From assembly GCF_009799925.1 (NCBI RefSeq), contig NZ_WELK01000008.1, positions 1 through 61,984 on the forward strand: a stretch of DNA of 61,984 bases. Direction: 5' to 3'. Every line of letters starts with the position of its first letter. The stretch's first letter is position 1. The stretch comes from Pseudomonas sp. R-28-1W-6. GTDB taxonomy: Bacteria > Pseudomonadota > Gammaproteobacteria > Pseudomonadales > Pseudomonadaceae. A program made the position numbers and the translations under genes. Of this stretch, positions 1 through 8,030 are shown piece after piece. The notes below the pieces were generated by a model. It made no database searches, was not told where the DNA came from, and saw only the letters and a list, made by a program, of their open reading frames with translations.

Positions 1-110
1 GCAGGTACATCCGACCGGCCGGCTGCCGCTGAACCTACTTTTTCAACAGAATCGGCCGATTGCAGCCGATATGCACGTCTGCGCTGCTGCGCCCGAGCGA
101 TCCACCTGCG

Positions 111-269
111 ATCTGCTCCGTATTTTTGCCAGCAATCTGAGTCTGGTCTGTTCGCGCCACGCCACGCCATATTCCTCCCCCTTGAACCCGCAGGGTGGGT
201 GGTGGACGAGGTGGCGGCATGTATCAGTACGACCAAGCACTGGTGCGCGAGCGGGTTGCCCCGTTTCAT
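111..269 (+). repeat. Left copy of the cysI 5' region (direct repeat with 12718-12886)
   Basis: This stretch aligns by eye with 12718-12886, the promoter, leader and first codons of the intact cysI gene. Shared blocks include ATCTGCTCCGTATTTT, CAATCTGAGTCTG, TTGAACCCGC, ACGAGGTGGCGG and TGGTGCGCGAGCGGGTTGCC. I judge about four in five positions identical, so this is a diverged homologue, not a fresh duplication. Relative to the intact copy it lacks 9 nt within codons 5-8, and similarity fades after 269. The block between the two copies (about 270-12700) has lower GC and an accessory gene content. Confidence 0.85.
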
Positions 270-368
270 TCCGATCTCGAGCATTGCGCGGCGCCGGCCT
301 GGGCCCCATGTGGCTGCAGCTTCATGTTCATCTACACAAACCAGGCAGCACGGGAGCCGATGCGATGA
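219..368 (+). pseudogene. Truncated 5' copy of cysI, now a 49-codon chimeric ORF
   Basis: The reading frame from ATG 219 begins MYQYDQALVRERVAPFH, matching the start of intact CysI at 12827 (MYQYDDYDHALVRERVAQF) apart from a three-codon deletion. After about 17 codons the match ends, but the frame stays open until TGA at 366-368. That stop overlaps the ATG of the next gene at 365 (ATGA). No sulfite reductase domain remains. It is a relic of a cysI locus, or a recombined leader whose translation could be coupled to the downstream SnoaL-like gene. Coupling is inferred from the overlap only. Confidence 0.7.
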
Positions 369-712
369 CCACGCACGAAGACAACCTGCACAGGGCCGCC
401 GATGCCCTGATCGGCGCAACCAATGCATTCGACGTCGAGGGTGTTGTGAAACTGTTCACGCCGGATGCGGTGATCGATGACCCGTCCACCGGGCATCGTT
501 TCGACGGCCATGCGGGCATTCGCACTTATGTAGAGCAGTACTTCATCGGCTATCACACGGTGACTCGCCTGCTGTCGCTCAAGCCTCTCGGTGCCAACCG
601 TGCCAGCGTGCGGGTCGACTTCACCGGAGATTTCGGCCACGAGATCGGCCTGCTGCAAATCGCCGTCAACCCTGACGGGCTGATCGTGCGCATCGACGCC
701 GATCTGGAGTGA
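365..712 (+). CDS. SnoaL/NTF2-like small protein
   Basis: A 115-residue protein beginning MTTHEDNLHRAADALIGATN. The pattern fits the SnoaL/NTF2-like fold: an N-terminal helix, then NAFDVEGVVKLFTPDAVIDD and GHAGIRTYVEQYF, followed by alternating beta strands. Members include small isomerases, hydrolases and proteins of unknown function, and no catalytic set can be assigned here. I chose ATG 365 over the in-frame upstream start at 71 because the upstream residues are the displaced cysI leader in another frame. It sits alone between the cysI relic and a convergent LysR gene. The fold is likely and the substrate unknown. Confidence 0.7.
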   Translation: MTTHEDNLHRAADALIGATNAFDVEGVVKLFTPDAVIDDPSTGHRFDGHAGIRTYVEQYFIGYHTVTRLLSLKPLGANRASVRVDFTGDFGHEIGLLQIAVNPDGLIVRIDADLE

Positions 713-770
713 ACGCCTGCAATGAACCCGGGCTGCTCGTGGCGGCGTCTCCCAGCACCGTCTGGTGAAC

Positions 771-1649
771 CTATAGGTGCGTGCGGAGAAAGTCGACAAA
801 GGCCATCGTCCGCGCCGAGCGTCGCCGTTCACGGCTGAGTACGGCGCTCACCGGCAGCGCAGCCGCCTGGTAATCACCAAGCACGATGGCCACCTTACCC
901 TGTTCGACATCGGCGGCGAACAGCCACTCGGGAGACAGGGAAATACCCAGTCCGCCGAGGACCATTTCACGGATGGCTTCGCTGCTGTTGCTGGTGACAT
1001 TGCCGTTGATGGAAATATCCAACTCACCTGCCGCGCCTTTGAAGTGCCAGGTGTTGTAGTGCTCGAGCAAGGTGAAGCCGATGCAGTTGTGGCCTCTGAG
1101 TGCCGCCGGCTCACGTGGCTCACCGTGACGTTGCAGGTACTCGGGCGCGGCATACACCCGCCGTACGCTGGCGCCGAGCGGCACGGCCACCAGCCCCTCG
1201 TGCTTCACCACGCCAATACGGATGGCCAGGTCTATATTTTCCTTGAGCAGGTCTTCGTTGTGATCGCTCAGGCGCAGGTCAATCCGCACATCGGGGTAGC
1301 GCTGCAGAAACCCCATGAGCAGAGGCGCAATGCACAGCCTCCCGTAACTGACGGGGGCGGCTATTCGCAGAGGGCCGGCAATCTGTTCCTGGCCACTGGC
1401 GAAGCTGCGCGTGGCGATCTCGAGGCTGCCGAGGATTTCCTGGCAGTGGCTGTAAAACCCTTGCCCCTGGTCGGTCAGGGACAGCTGGCGGGTACTGCGG
1501 GCGAATAGCGGCCCACCAAGATGTTGCTCCAGGGCGCGTATCTGCTTGCTCACGGCCGGCTGTCCCACGTTCAGCTCGCGAGCCACTGCGGAAAACGAGC
1601 CGCGCTCTACCACCCGTACAAAGGTGCGCATGCTGTCGAACAGATCCAT
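771..1649 (-). CDS. LysR-family transcriptional regulator
   Basis: A 292-residue LysR-type regulator of normal length. The N-terminal winged helix-turn-helix is plain (MDLFDSMRTFVRVVERGSFS, then AVARELNVGQPAVSKQIRAL at about residues 21-40). It is followed by the linker helix and a periplasmic-binding-protein-like effector domain with the usual PLRIAAPVSYGR segment. It diverges from the quinone oxidoreductase gene at 1758 across 108 bp containing an AATT-N11-AATT box, the usual arrangement for a LysR regulator and its target. The inducer cannot be read from sequence, but a quinone or electrophile would fit the neighbour. Confidence 0.93.
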   Translation of the reverse strand: MDLFDSMRTFVRVVERGSFSAVARELNVGQPAVSKQIRALEQHLGGPLFARSTRQLSLTDQGQGFYSHCQEILGSLEIATRSFASGQEQIAGPLRIAAPVSYGRLCIAPLLMGFLQRYPDVRIDLRLSDHNEDLLKENIDLAIRIGVVKHEGLVAVPLGASVRRVYAAPEYLQRHGEPREPAALRGHNCIGFTLLEHYNTWHFKGAAGELDISINGNVTSNSSEAIREMVLGGLGISLSPEWLFAADVEQGKVAIVLGDYQAAALPVSAVLSRERRRSARTMAFVDFLRTHL

Positions 1650-1671
1650 CAGGGATTAGGCCTTTTCCAGG

Positions 1672-1690
1672 AATTAGTCATATGCAAATT
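1672..1690. promoter_or_regulatory. Candidate LysR operator (AATT-N11-AATT)
   Basis: The divergent spacer contains AATT at 1672-1675 and AATT at 1687-1690, giving ATT-N11-AAT, an instance of the T-N11-A motif of LysR-type binding sites. A wider inverted pair, GATTAGG (1654-1660) and CCTAATC (1738-1744), brackets the spacer. Control of both the regulator and the oxidoreductase is inferred. Confidence 0.5.
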
Positions 1691-1757
1691 TAGCTTCTTA
1701 TCGGAATGCTGTGGATGCGGCAACCTGAAAGCGTCCACCTAATCAGAGGTTTCCGCC

Positions 1758-2753
1758 ATGAAAAACACCATGCTTGCTGCCATCGCTGAGTCCGCCCAGG
1801 CCCCACTCGCCTTGCGTCATATCGCTCGTCCCACACTCGGCACGGGGCAAGTGTTGGTCAAGGTCCATGCGGCTGGCGTCAACCCACTCGATACCAAGAT
1901 TGCCGCTGGCGCGGCGGCCCACGCCCGCCAGGAATTGCCCGCTGTGCTCGGCCTGGATCTGGCCGGGACGGTCATCGAAGTAGGCGAGGCGGTCGAAGGC
2001 TTCGCGCCGGGTGACGAGGTCTTCGGCATGGCCGGCGGGATTGGTGGTGCCCAGGGCGCCATGGCCGAATACATTGCTGTCGATGCCCGGTTGATCGCGC
2101 CCAAGCCGCAGACCATGAGCATGCGCGAAGCGGCAGCATTGCCGCTGGTGTTCATCACGGCCTGGGAAGGCCTGGAGGATCATGCCCATGTCCGCGCGGG
2201 TCAGCGCGTGCTGATTCATGGCGGTGCGGGTGGGGTCGGCCAGGTGGCCGTGCAACTGGCCAAGGCCCGCGGTGCTGAAGTCTTCGCCACCGGTTCGGCG
2301 GACAGTCTCGACTTCATTCGCTCGCTGGGGGCGACGGCTATCGACTATCAGGCGCAAAGCGTGGACAGCTATGTCGAGCGCTATACGGCAGGCGAGGGCT
2401 TCGACATCGTCTATGACACCGTTGGCGGCAGCACGCTGGACGCATCGTTCAAGTCGGTGAAGGCCTACACCGGGCATGTGCTCAGCTGCCTGGGCTGGGG
2501 GCAGCACAGCCTCGCGCCGCTGTCGTTTAAGAGTGCTACCTACTCAGGCGTATTCACCCTGGCGCCGTTGCTCAGCGGAAAAGGGCGCGAACACCACGGC
2601 GCGATCCTGCGCGAGGCCGCCGCGCTGGCCGACGCCGGGCAACTGAAGATCAGAGTCGATCAGCGCCACTTTGCGTTGCATGAGGTCAACGAGGCGTTTA
2701 GTCAGGTCGCGCAAGGTCAAGGCAAAGGCAAGACGGTCATCGAGTTGCTCTAA
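1758..2753 (+). CDS. Zinc-free MDR-family quinone oxidoreductase
   Basis: A 331-residue medium-chain dehydrogenase/reductase. Visible features are the GroES-like N-terminal domain (VLVKVHAAGVNPLDTKIAAG), the proline-rich LGLDLAGTV segment, and the NADPH-binding loop HGGAGGVGQVAVQLA at about residues 154-168. The cysteine and histidine ligands of zinc alcohol dehydrogenases are not seen. The family reduces quinones or enones with NADPH in the cytoplasm. Start ATG 1758 follows an AGAGGTTT ribosome site. The gene is divergent from a LysR regulator that probably controls it, and a hairpin at 2818 separates it from the convergent GlxA-type gene. Confidence 0.9.
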   Translation: MKNTMLAAIAESAQAPLALRHIARPTLGTGQVLVKVHAAGVNPLDTKIAAGAAAHARQELPAVLGLDLAGTVIEVGEAVEGFAPGDEVFGMAGGIGGAQGAMAEYIAVDARLIAPKPQTMSMREAAALPLVFITAWEGLEDHAHVRAGQRVLIHGGAGGVGQVAVQLAKARGAEVFATGSADSLDFIRSLGATAIDYQAQSVDSYVERYTAGEGFDIVYDTVGGSTLDASFKSVKAYTGHVLSCLGWGQHSLAPLSFKSATYSGVFTLAPLLSGKGREHHGAILREAAALADAGQLKIRVDQRHFALHEVNEAFSQVAQGQGKGKTVIELL

Positions 2754-2817
2754 CCCATTCCTGCTGTAGTTACAGCCAGGCGTGCAATCGGCGGTAACTT
2801 AGCCACTTGCGTTTCCG

Positions 2818-2852
2818 CGGTTGCCCTCGCAGACGAATGTCGAGGGCGACCG
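2818..2852. terminator. Hairpin between convergent genes
   Basis: CGGTTGCCCTCG and CGAGGGCGACCG form a 12-bp stem with one wobble around an 11-nt loop, followed by CTTCGTTTC. It lies between the stops of the oxidoreductase and the convergent GlxA-type gene. The T-tract is poor, so this is a tentative bidirectional terminator. Confidence 0.5.
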
Positions 2853-2955
2853 CTTCGTTTCATCCCCGCTCACAACGCGATAAAGGGCATCACACCGATA
2901 GTGCTTGCGCACGTTGATCAAGCTTGAAGATCAAGGCTTTGCGCATACTCCGCAT

Positions 2956-3894
2956 TTACAGGTCGATTCTGGAAGCGCGCCTGAGCATCTGCGGCGGTTG
3001 ACCGAATGCTCTGAGGAATGCCTTACGCATTCTCTCGCGGTCAACAAAACCGGTTTCCACGGCGATCCGATCCATCGACAAACGGCCTTTCTCGATAAGC
3101 AGGCGAGCTGCTTCGAGGCGCAGGCTCTCGACCGCCTTGGCGGGCGACTGACCCGTTTCGGCGCTGAAGGCTCGGCTGAACTGGCGGGTGCTTAGGTTGG
3201 CGGCCTCGGCGAGCTCGTCCACTGAAAGCCGGCTCTGCAGATTCTTCTTGGCGTAATCCAGCGCCTGCTGGATGCGGTCTGACTTCGGCCTCAGCTTCGA
3301 CAGGGCCGAGAACTGGGATTGTCCCCCGGCACGGCGATGGTAAACGACCAGGCTCTTGGCTACGCCCCGAGCGACTTCGGGGCCGAGGTCCTGTTCGATC
3401 ATCGCCAGCGCCAGATCGATGACTGCGGTCATGCCGGCCGATGTCCAGACATTGCCATCGACGATGAAGATTCGGTCCTCCTGCAGGCTGACTGCCGGGA
3501 AGCGCTTTTGTAGATCGCGGGCAAAGAACCAGTGCGTGGTGGCCTGGCGGCCGTCCAGGACACCAGCTTCGGCCAGGGTAAAGGCCCCGGTGCAAGGGGC
3601 TGCGACTCGCCGTGAGGTCTCGACTGATTGGCGGACAAAGTCCAGCAGTCCCGGTGATGCCGGCTGGATATAGGTCGCGGCGCTGACGACGACCGTATCC
3701 AGCGCCATTCTCCCGAAGGCTTGCGTTTCAACCGCAAAGCCGGCCGAGGTACGAATCGCTCCTCCCTTCTCCGATAGCAGGCGAATGTCATAGAACGCCT
3801 CGCCCAGGGTGATATTGGCCATTTCGAAGGCCGAGACAATTGCCAGGCTCATGACCTGAAAGTTGGGGAAAACGACCACACCTACCCTATGCAT
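2956..3894 (-). CDS. GlxA-family transcriptional regulator (DJ-1/PfpI plus AraC HTH)
   Basis: A 312-residue two-domain regulator. The N-terminal DJ-1/PfpI-like domain (MHRVGVVVFPNFQVMSLAIV to about residue 190) carries the CTGAFTLAEAGVLDGRQATT nucleophile-elbow region. The C-terminal AraC-type DNA-binding domain (about 210-305) has two helix-turn-helices: LSVDELAEAANLSTRQFSRA and LSMDRIAVETGFVDRERMRK. It is divergent from the SDR gene at 4027, and the spacer holds a CGTCTT/AAGACG palindrome that is a natural operator candidate. It probably controls the 4027-7085 gene string. The effector is unknown. Confidence 0.92.
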   Translation of the reverse strand: MHRVGVVVFPNFQVMSLAIVSAFEMANITLGEAFYDIRLLSEKGGAIRTSAGFAVETQAFGRMALDTVVVSAATYIQPASPGLLDFVRQSVETSRRVAAPCTGAFTLAEAGVLDGRQATTHWFFARDLQKRFPAVSLQEDRIFIVDGNVWTSAGMTAVIDLALAMIEQDLGPEVARGVAKSLVVYHRRAGGQSQFSALSKLRPKSDRIQQALDYAKKNLQSRLSVDELAEAANLSTRQFSRAFSAETGQSPAKAVESLRLEAARLLIEKGRLSMDRIAVETGFVDRERMRKAFLRAFGQPPQMLRRASRIDL

Positions 3895-3919
3895 CTGTCC
3901 GCGAGACCCGTTTCAGTTT

Positions 3920-3954
3920 CGTCTTAAAAAGACGTATATATGACATTTAAGACG
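3920..3954. promoter_or_regulatory. Candidate operator with three AAGACG half-sites
   Basis: CGTCTTAAAAAGACG (3920-3934) is a perfect inverted repeat with a 3-nt centre. A third half-site, TTTAAGACG, follows at 3946-3954, 20 bp from the AAGACG half of the palindrome. It lies between the GlxA-type regulator and the SDR gene, so divergent control by that regulator is the simplest reading. Confidence 0.6.
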
Positions 3955-4026
3955 CGATCAAGGCTGGTTATTCTCCTGGCAAGACTTCGCTTCATCCACC
4001 TTCGAGACTTCCCAGGAGAAACGGCT

Positions 4027-4827
4027 ATGACCACTCAGACTTCCCATGGAACCGCCCTGATCACCGGTGCATCATCCGGTATCGGGGCGCTCTACGCCGA
4101 GCGGCTGGTCAGGCGCGGGCATGACCTGATTCTTGTGGCGCGTTCGCGAGAGCGCCTGGAAGGACTGGCGCAACGGCTGGTCGAGCAGACCGGGCGCCGC
4201 GTTCAGGTGCTGGTCGCCGATCTGGGCGACAAGGAGGGTCTGGCCCTTGTCGAGCAGCTATTGCGCAGCAACGAGCAGATCTCGCTGCTGGTCAACAACG
4301 CGGGTGTCGGCGCGACCGCTCCACTGCTCGATGCGGATGTCGAGGCGATGACCCGGATGATCGAGCTGAACGTGACGGCATTGACCCGCCTGGCCTATGC
4401 CGTCGCGCCGGGATTGGTGGCGCGTGGAGGCGGCGCGATCATCAACATTGCCTCGATTGTGGGCATCGCCCCCGAGATTCTGAATGGTGTGTATGGCGGC
4501 ACGAAGGCATTCGTACTGGCCTTCAGCCAATCCCTGCATCACGAACTGGCAGGCAAAGGGATTCGCATCCAGGCCGTCGTCCCGGGGGCTATCGCCACTG
4601 AATTCTGGACGGTCGCCGGCACGCCGGTAGAGGCCCTGCCGAGCCAGATCGTGATGCAGCCTGCGGACCTTGTGGATGCGGCGCTGGCCGGTTTCGATCA
4701 GGACGAGCTGTTCACCATTCCTTCGCTACCGGATCTTGCCGATTGGCAGGCCTATGAAGCGGCACGGCAGAAGCTGATGCCCAACCTTTCCCGTCAGTCG
4801 GTGGCGCCGCGCTATCGCCGCGGCTGA
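4027..4827 (+). CDS. Short-chain dehydrogenase/reductase
   Basis: A 266-residue classical SDR. It shows the cofactor motif TGASSGIG near residue 12, NNAGVG near residue 95, a catalytic serine in NIASIVG, and the YGGTK version of YxxxK. ATG 4027 is preferred over the longer frame from 3940 because a good ribosome site (CCAGGAGAAACGG) precedes it and the protein then begins with the usual short N-terminus. It oxidises or reduces an unknown alcohol or carbonyl in the cytoplasm using NAD(P). It starts a same-strand string (4911, 5450, 6354) opposite a GlxA-type regulator. Confidence 0.92.
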   Translation: MTTQTSHGTALITGASSGIGALYAERLVRRGHDLILVARSRERLEGLAQRLVEQTGRRVQVLVADLGDKEGLALVEQLLRSNEQISLLVNNAGVGATAPLLDADVEAMTRMIELNVTALTRLAYAVAPGLVARGGGAIINIASIVGIAPEILNGVYGGTKAFVLAFSQSLHHELAGKGIRIQAVVPGAIATEFWTVAGTPVEALPSQIVMQPADLVDAALAGFDQDELFTIPSLPDLADWQAYEAARQKLMPNLSRQSVAPRYRRG

Positions 4828-4910
4828 ACATAAAATTGCGCTGCGGGTGACCTGTTATGCGTCGCCTGTCATTCGAGGCCGATTCACGAATCACTGAATG
4901 AGGTGCCGGA

Positions 4911-5390
4911 ATGTCAACGAAGACTGAAATTCGCCCACCCTTGCCGCCGTTTACCCGCGAAACAGCCCTGCAGAAAGTCCGACTGGCCGAGGACGGCTGG
5001 AATACCCGTGACGCCGCGAAGGTTGCTCAGGCCTATAGCCCAAATACGCGCTGGCGCAACCGTGCCGAGTTTGTTGAGGGGCGTGACCAGGCGCGCGCTT
5101 TCCTGGAGCGCAAATGGTCGAAGGAACTCGACTACCGCCTGATCAAGGAGCTGTGGGCATTCACGGATAACCGAATTGCCGTGCGCTATGCCTATGAGTG
5201 GCGAGATGACTCGGGTAACTGGTTCCGCTCCTACGGCAACGAGAACTGGGAGTTCGGTGCCGATGGGCTGATGGTGAATCGTTATGCCTGCATCAACGAC
5301 CTGCCGATCCGTGAAGCGGAGCGCAAGTTCCACTGGCCCCTGGGCCGCCGCCCGGATGAGCATGCCGGGCTTTCGGAGCTGGGCCTTTAA
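4911..5390 (+). CDS. DUF1348 / SnoaL-like protein
   Basis: A 159-residue member of the DUF1348 branch of the NTF2 superfamily. Recognisable segments are [78 protein letters not shown] and the C-terminal [15 protein letters not shown]. The family is widespread and uncharacterised. It lies 83 bp after the SDR gene and 59 bp before the hydrolase gene, and is probably cotranscribed with them. It is the second NTF2-like protein in this block, but from a different family than the one at 365. Confidence 0.88.
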   Translation: MSTKTEIRPPLPPFTRETALQKVRLAEDGWNTRDAAKVAQAYSPNTRWRNRAEFVEGRDQARAFLERKWSKELDYRLIKELWAFTDNRIAVRYAYEWRDDSGNWFRSYGNENWEFGADGLMVNRYACINDLPIREAERKFHWPLGRRPDEHAGLSELGL

Positions 5391-5449
5391 TTCAGCCGTG
5401 GCGAATGCCAGAAGCGCCTGCACTGCAAGACCCGCTCGGGAGATTGACC

Positions 5450-6349
5450 ATGAACGAAGTAGCTTCCTGTGCCCCGACAGTCGTGCGGCATCGTTACGCC
5501 GAAGTCGATGGTGTAAGCATTTTCTATCGCGAGGCTGGGCAACGCGGTTTGCCGACCTTGCTTTTGCTGCATGGATTCCCGACGTCCTCGTATCAGTTTC
5601 GCCATCTGCTGCCGCTCTTGGCCGAGCACTTCCATGTCATTGCCCCAGACTTCCCCGGCTTCGGCTTTACCCAGGTTCCCGTCGAACGCAGCTATGTCTA
5701 CAGCTTCGAACAGATCGCCGACACCATGGCCGCATTCACCGAGGGGTTGGGGCTGCAGCGCTATGCGCTTTACCTGTTCGACTATGGCGCCCCCATAGGG
5801 CTGCGTTTGGCGCTGTTGCAGCCGCAGCGGATAGTCGGCCTGGTTTCGCAAAACGCCAATGCCTACGAGGAAGGGCTCAGCGAAGCCTGGGCGCCGGTGC
5901 GCGCTTACTGGGCCGATCCGTCAGCCGCTAATCGACAGGCCATTCGCGACGCGCTGTTGAGTGCCGATGCCACACGTTGGCAATACCTCACTGGCGTTTC
6001 TGAACCCGAGTTGATCGCTCCGGAAGCCATCCTGCTCGACAACACCCTGCTTGAGCGGCCTGGCAATAAAGACATTCAGCTCGATCTGATCCTGGACTAT
6101 GCCAAAAACCTAAAGCAGTACCCGGTTTTCCAGGCCTGGCTGCGCAATAGCAACTTTCCGGTCCTGGTCATTTGGGGGCGCAACGATCCGTTCTTTCTGC
6201 CTGCCGGTGCGCAGGCGTTCGCGCGTGATGTTCCGCACGCGGTGGTTGAGCTATTGGAGACCGGGCACTTCGCCCTGGAGACGCACTGCAATCTTATCGC
6301 CGCTCGAGTCAAGGCGGTCCTCGGGCAAACAGCATCCGAAAGAGGGTAA
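5450..6349 (+). CDS. Alpha/beta hydrolase of the epoxide hydrolase/haloalkane dehalogenase type
   Basis: A 299-residue alpha/beta-fold hydrolase. The HGFP oxyanion turn is at 41-44. The nucleophile elbow reads LFDYGAPIG, placing aspartate D111 where lipases carry serine, which is typical of epoxide hydrolases and haloalkane dehalogenases. A second acid is in WGRNDPF, and the catalytic histidine is in TGHFALE near the C-terminus. ATG 5450 has a GGGAGATT ribosome site; the upstream in-frame ATG at 5405 lacks one. The substrate is unknown. It is four bases from the next gene and probably part of the SDR string. Confidence 0.88.
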   Translation: MNEVASCAPTVVRHRYAEVDGVSIFYREAGQRGLPTLLLLHGFPTSSYQFRHLLPLLAEHFHVIAPDFPGFGFTQVPVERSYVYSFEQIADTMAAFTEGLGLQRYALYLFDYGAPIGLRLALLQPQRIVGLVSQNANAYEEGLSEAWAPVRAYWADPSAANRQAIRDALLSADATRWQYLTGVSEPELIAPEAILLDNTLLERPGNKDIQLDLILDYAKNLKQYPVFQAWLRNSNFPVLVIWGRNDPFFLPAGAQAFARDVPHAVVELLETGHFALETHCNLIAARVKAVLGQTASERG

Positions 6350-6353
6350 TAAG

Positions 6354-7085
6354 GTGAGCAAGCAGATATCCGAATTGCTGGATCAGGTACTGGAGGCCCA
6401 CGGCGGGCTCGACCGCTGGCGCCAATTCAGCCGTGTGGAGGCCAGCATCACGAGCGGTGGTTCTCTGTGGGGCATGAAGGGGCTGAAGCAGGACAACGTG
6501 TCGCGCCAGATGCTGGTCTGGCTGCATGAGCAGCGCGCTTCGGTGATGCCTTTCGGTGCGCCCAATCAGCGGACGGCTTACTGCCCCGGGCGTATTGCTA
6601 TCGAGACGGTAGAAGGGCAGGTGGTTGCAGAGCGCCTCGATCCGAGAGTCGCGTTTGCAGGGCACGATGAAACGACGCCCTGGGATCCCCTGCATCGCGC
6701 CTACTTCAATGGTTATGCGCTGTGGTCCTACCTGACCATGCCCTTTCTGTTTTCCATGCCGGGCGTCAGCACCGAAGAAATCGAGCCCTGGCAGGAAGAA
6801 ACAGCAACGTGGCGGCGTTTACGGGTTCGCTTTCCCGCTGACGTCGCGACTCATTGCGAGGTGCAGGATTTCTATTTCGGCGATGACTTCCTGTTGCGCC
6901 GACATGATTATTCCGTCGATGTGAGCGGTGCGATTCCGGCGGCCCAATACGTTCATGACTATGTGGAGTCCGGCGGGCTGCTTATGCCGAGCAAGCGCCG
7001 GGCTTATCGACGTGATGCCAAGGGGCGGGCTATCGAGACGGAATTGCTCGTGTCGATTGACCTGAGCAACGTCCATTACACATAA
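6354..7085 (+). CDS. Conserved-looking protein of unknown function
   Basis: A 243-residue soluble protein starting at GTG 6354, only four bases after the hydrolase stop, with the GAGGGTAAT ribosome site inside the hydrolase end. It begins VSKQISELLDQVLEAHGGLD and ends in DLSNVHYT. It is rich in aromatic residues and beta-prone segments (DFYFGDDFLLRRHDYSVDV), with no signal peptide, membrane span or recognised motif. Opening with AHGG.DRW and ending with a long beta-rich section recalls lipid-carrier-like or DUF proteins, but I cannot assign a family. It closes the 4027-7085 string. Confidence 0.75.
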   Translation: MSKQISELLDQVLEAHGGLDRWRQFSRVEASITSGGSLWGMKGLKQDNVSRQMLVWLHEQRASVMPFGAPNQRTAYCPGRIAIETVEGQVVAERLDPRVAFAGHDETTPWDPLHRAYFNGYALWSYLTMPFLFSMPGVSTEEIEPWQEETATWRRLRVRFPADVATHCEVQDFYFGDDFLLRRHDYSVDVSGAIPAAQYVHDYVESGGLLMPSKRRAYRRDAKGRAIETELLVSIDLSNVHYT

Positions 7086-7086
7086 G

Positions 7087-7902
7087 CTACTGTTGAAGCC
7101 ACTCTCGTGGGCTCGCTCCAACCTTGCGACGAAATGCCCTGGCTAATGCCGAAGGGCTTTCATAGCCCACTTCGTCGGCGATCAGCCCAATGGGACGTCC
7201 TTCCCGAAGTCGTTTCTGGGCCAGGCTGACCCTCCAGCTGAGCAAATAATCTGCCGGGGTTTTCCCCACTACCTTGCGGAACTGGGCTGCAAAGCTCGCG
7301 CGCGACATGTTTGCTGCGCTTGCTAATTCACCCACCGACCAGGGTTTTGCCGGAGTGTCGTGCATCAGGGTAATGGCGCGTGCCAGCCGCACATCAGCCA
7401 GCCCTGCCATCATCCCCGTAGGCAGGCTTTGGTTCGCCATCATGTGTCGAAGGAGCTGGATCACCATCAGCTCGAACAATCGGTTGAGGACGACATCACG
7501 GCCACATTCGTCGCTGAAGGCTTCTTCAAACAACCAGTCGAGGTTGGCCGTGAGACCCGGCAGTTCACCCAGGGGTTTGACGATGTAGTCCGGCAAGGCA
7601 AGGGTCAGCGGGTTATCGGCACCGCCATCGAACAATAAGGTGGCACATACCAATTGGGCTTCGTCGACCTCTGTTGCCACCAGCTGATGTTGTTGCGGGC
7701 GAGCCACGAGCACCAGGCTCGGCTCTGCCAATTCGATGAGCTGATTGCGCTTATCCCTGAAGGTCAGGCGTCCCGAGCGCAATAAGTGCACGTGGCCGTA
7801 GCTGCCGTGGCCGTAGAGGTCAGTGGTGCCACAAAAACCGCCCTGGTGGAATGTGGCGGCATGCAGGTTGAAGTGTTTAAGCAGTGTGGATAGACGGTCC
7901 AT
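7087..7902 (-). CDS. AraC-family regulator with N-terminal cupin
   Basis: A 271-residue regulator. The first 170 residues form a cupin-like sensor domain of the AraC_binding/Cupin_6 kind (GHGSYGHVHLLRSGRLTFRD, SLVLVARPQQHQL). The C-terminal 100 residues carry two helix-turn-helices: WSVGELASAANMSRASFAAQ and RPIGLIADEVGYESPSALAR. It ends one base from the stop of the convergent 6354 gene. It is divergent from the AhpD-like gene at 8031, with 9-bp direct repeats spaced 21 bp in between. It probably activates the AhpD-like/glutaredoxin pair. Confidence 0.93.
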   Translation of the reverse strand: MDRLSTLLKHFNLHAATFHQGGFCGTTDLYGHGSYGHVHLLRSGRLTFRDKRNQLIELAEPSLVLVARPQQHQLVATEVDEAQLVCATLLFDGGADNPLTLALPDYIVKPLGELPGLTANLDWLFEEAFSDECGRDVVLNRLFELMVIQLLRHMMANQSLPTGMMAGLADVRLARAITLMHDTPAKPWSVGELASAANMSRASFAAQFRKVVGKTPADYLLSWRVSLAQKRLREGRPIGLIADEVGYESPSALARAFRRKVGASPREWLQQ

Positions 7903-7917
7903 TGCAGGCTCGATTTA

Positions 7918-7947
7918 GACGATCTGTTGCATAACATCGACGATCTG
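7918..7947. promoter_or_regulatory. Tandem AraC-type operator
   Basis: GACGATCTG occurs at 7918-7926 and again in the same orientation at 7939-7947. The start-to-start distance is exactly 21 bp, two helical turns, the classic spacing for an AraC dimer on direct repeats. It sits in the 128-bp spacer between the AraC gene and the AhpD-like gene. Confidence 0.68.
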
Positions 7948-8030
7948 AAGCCGAAAATAAAGTCGTGGTCCCTAATATGAGTTCCAAGCTTGATCGACAA
8001 GCTCGTTGCTCAACCTACTGGAGAACACCC

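Noticed and set aside
71..712. A 213-residue protein as the first gene
   Set aside because: The first 98 codons come from the displaced cysI leader in a different frame. SnoaL-like sequence and a sensible start begin at 365.
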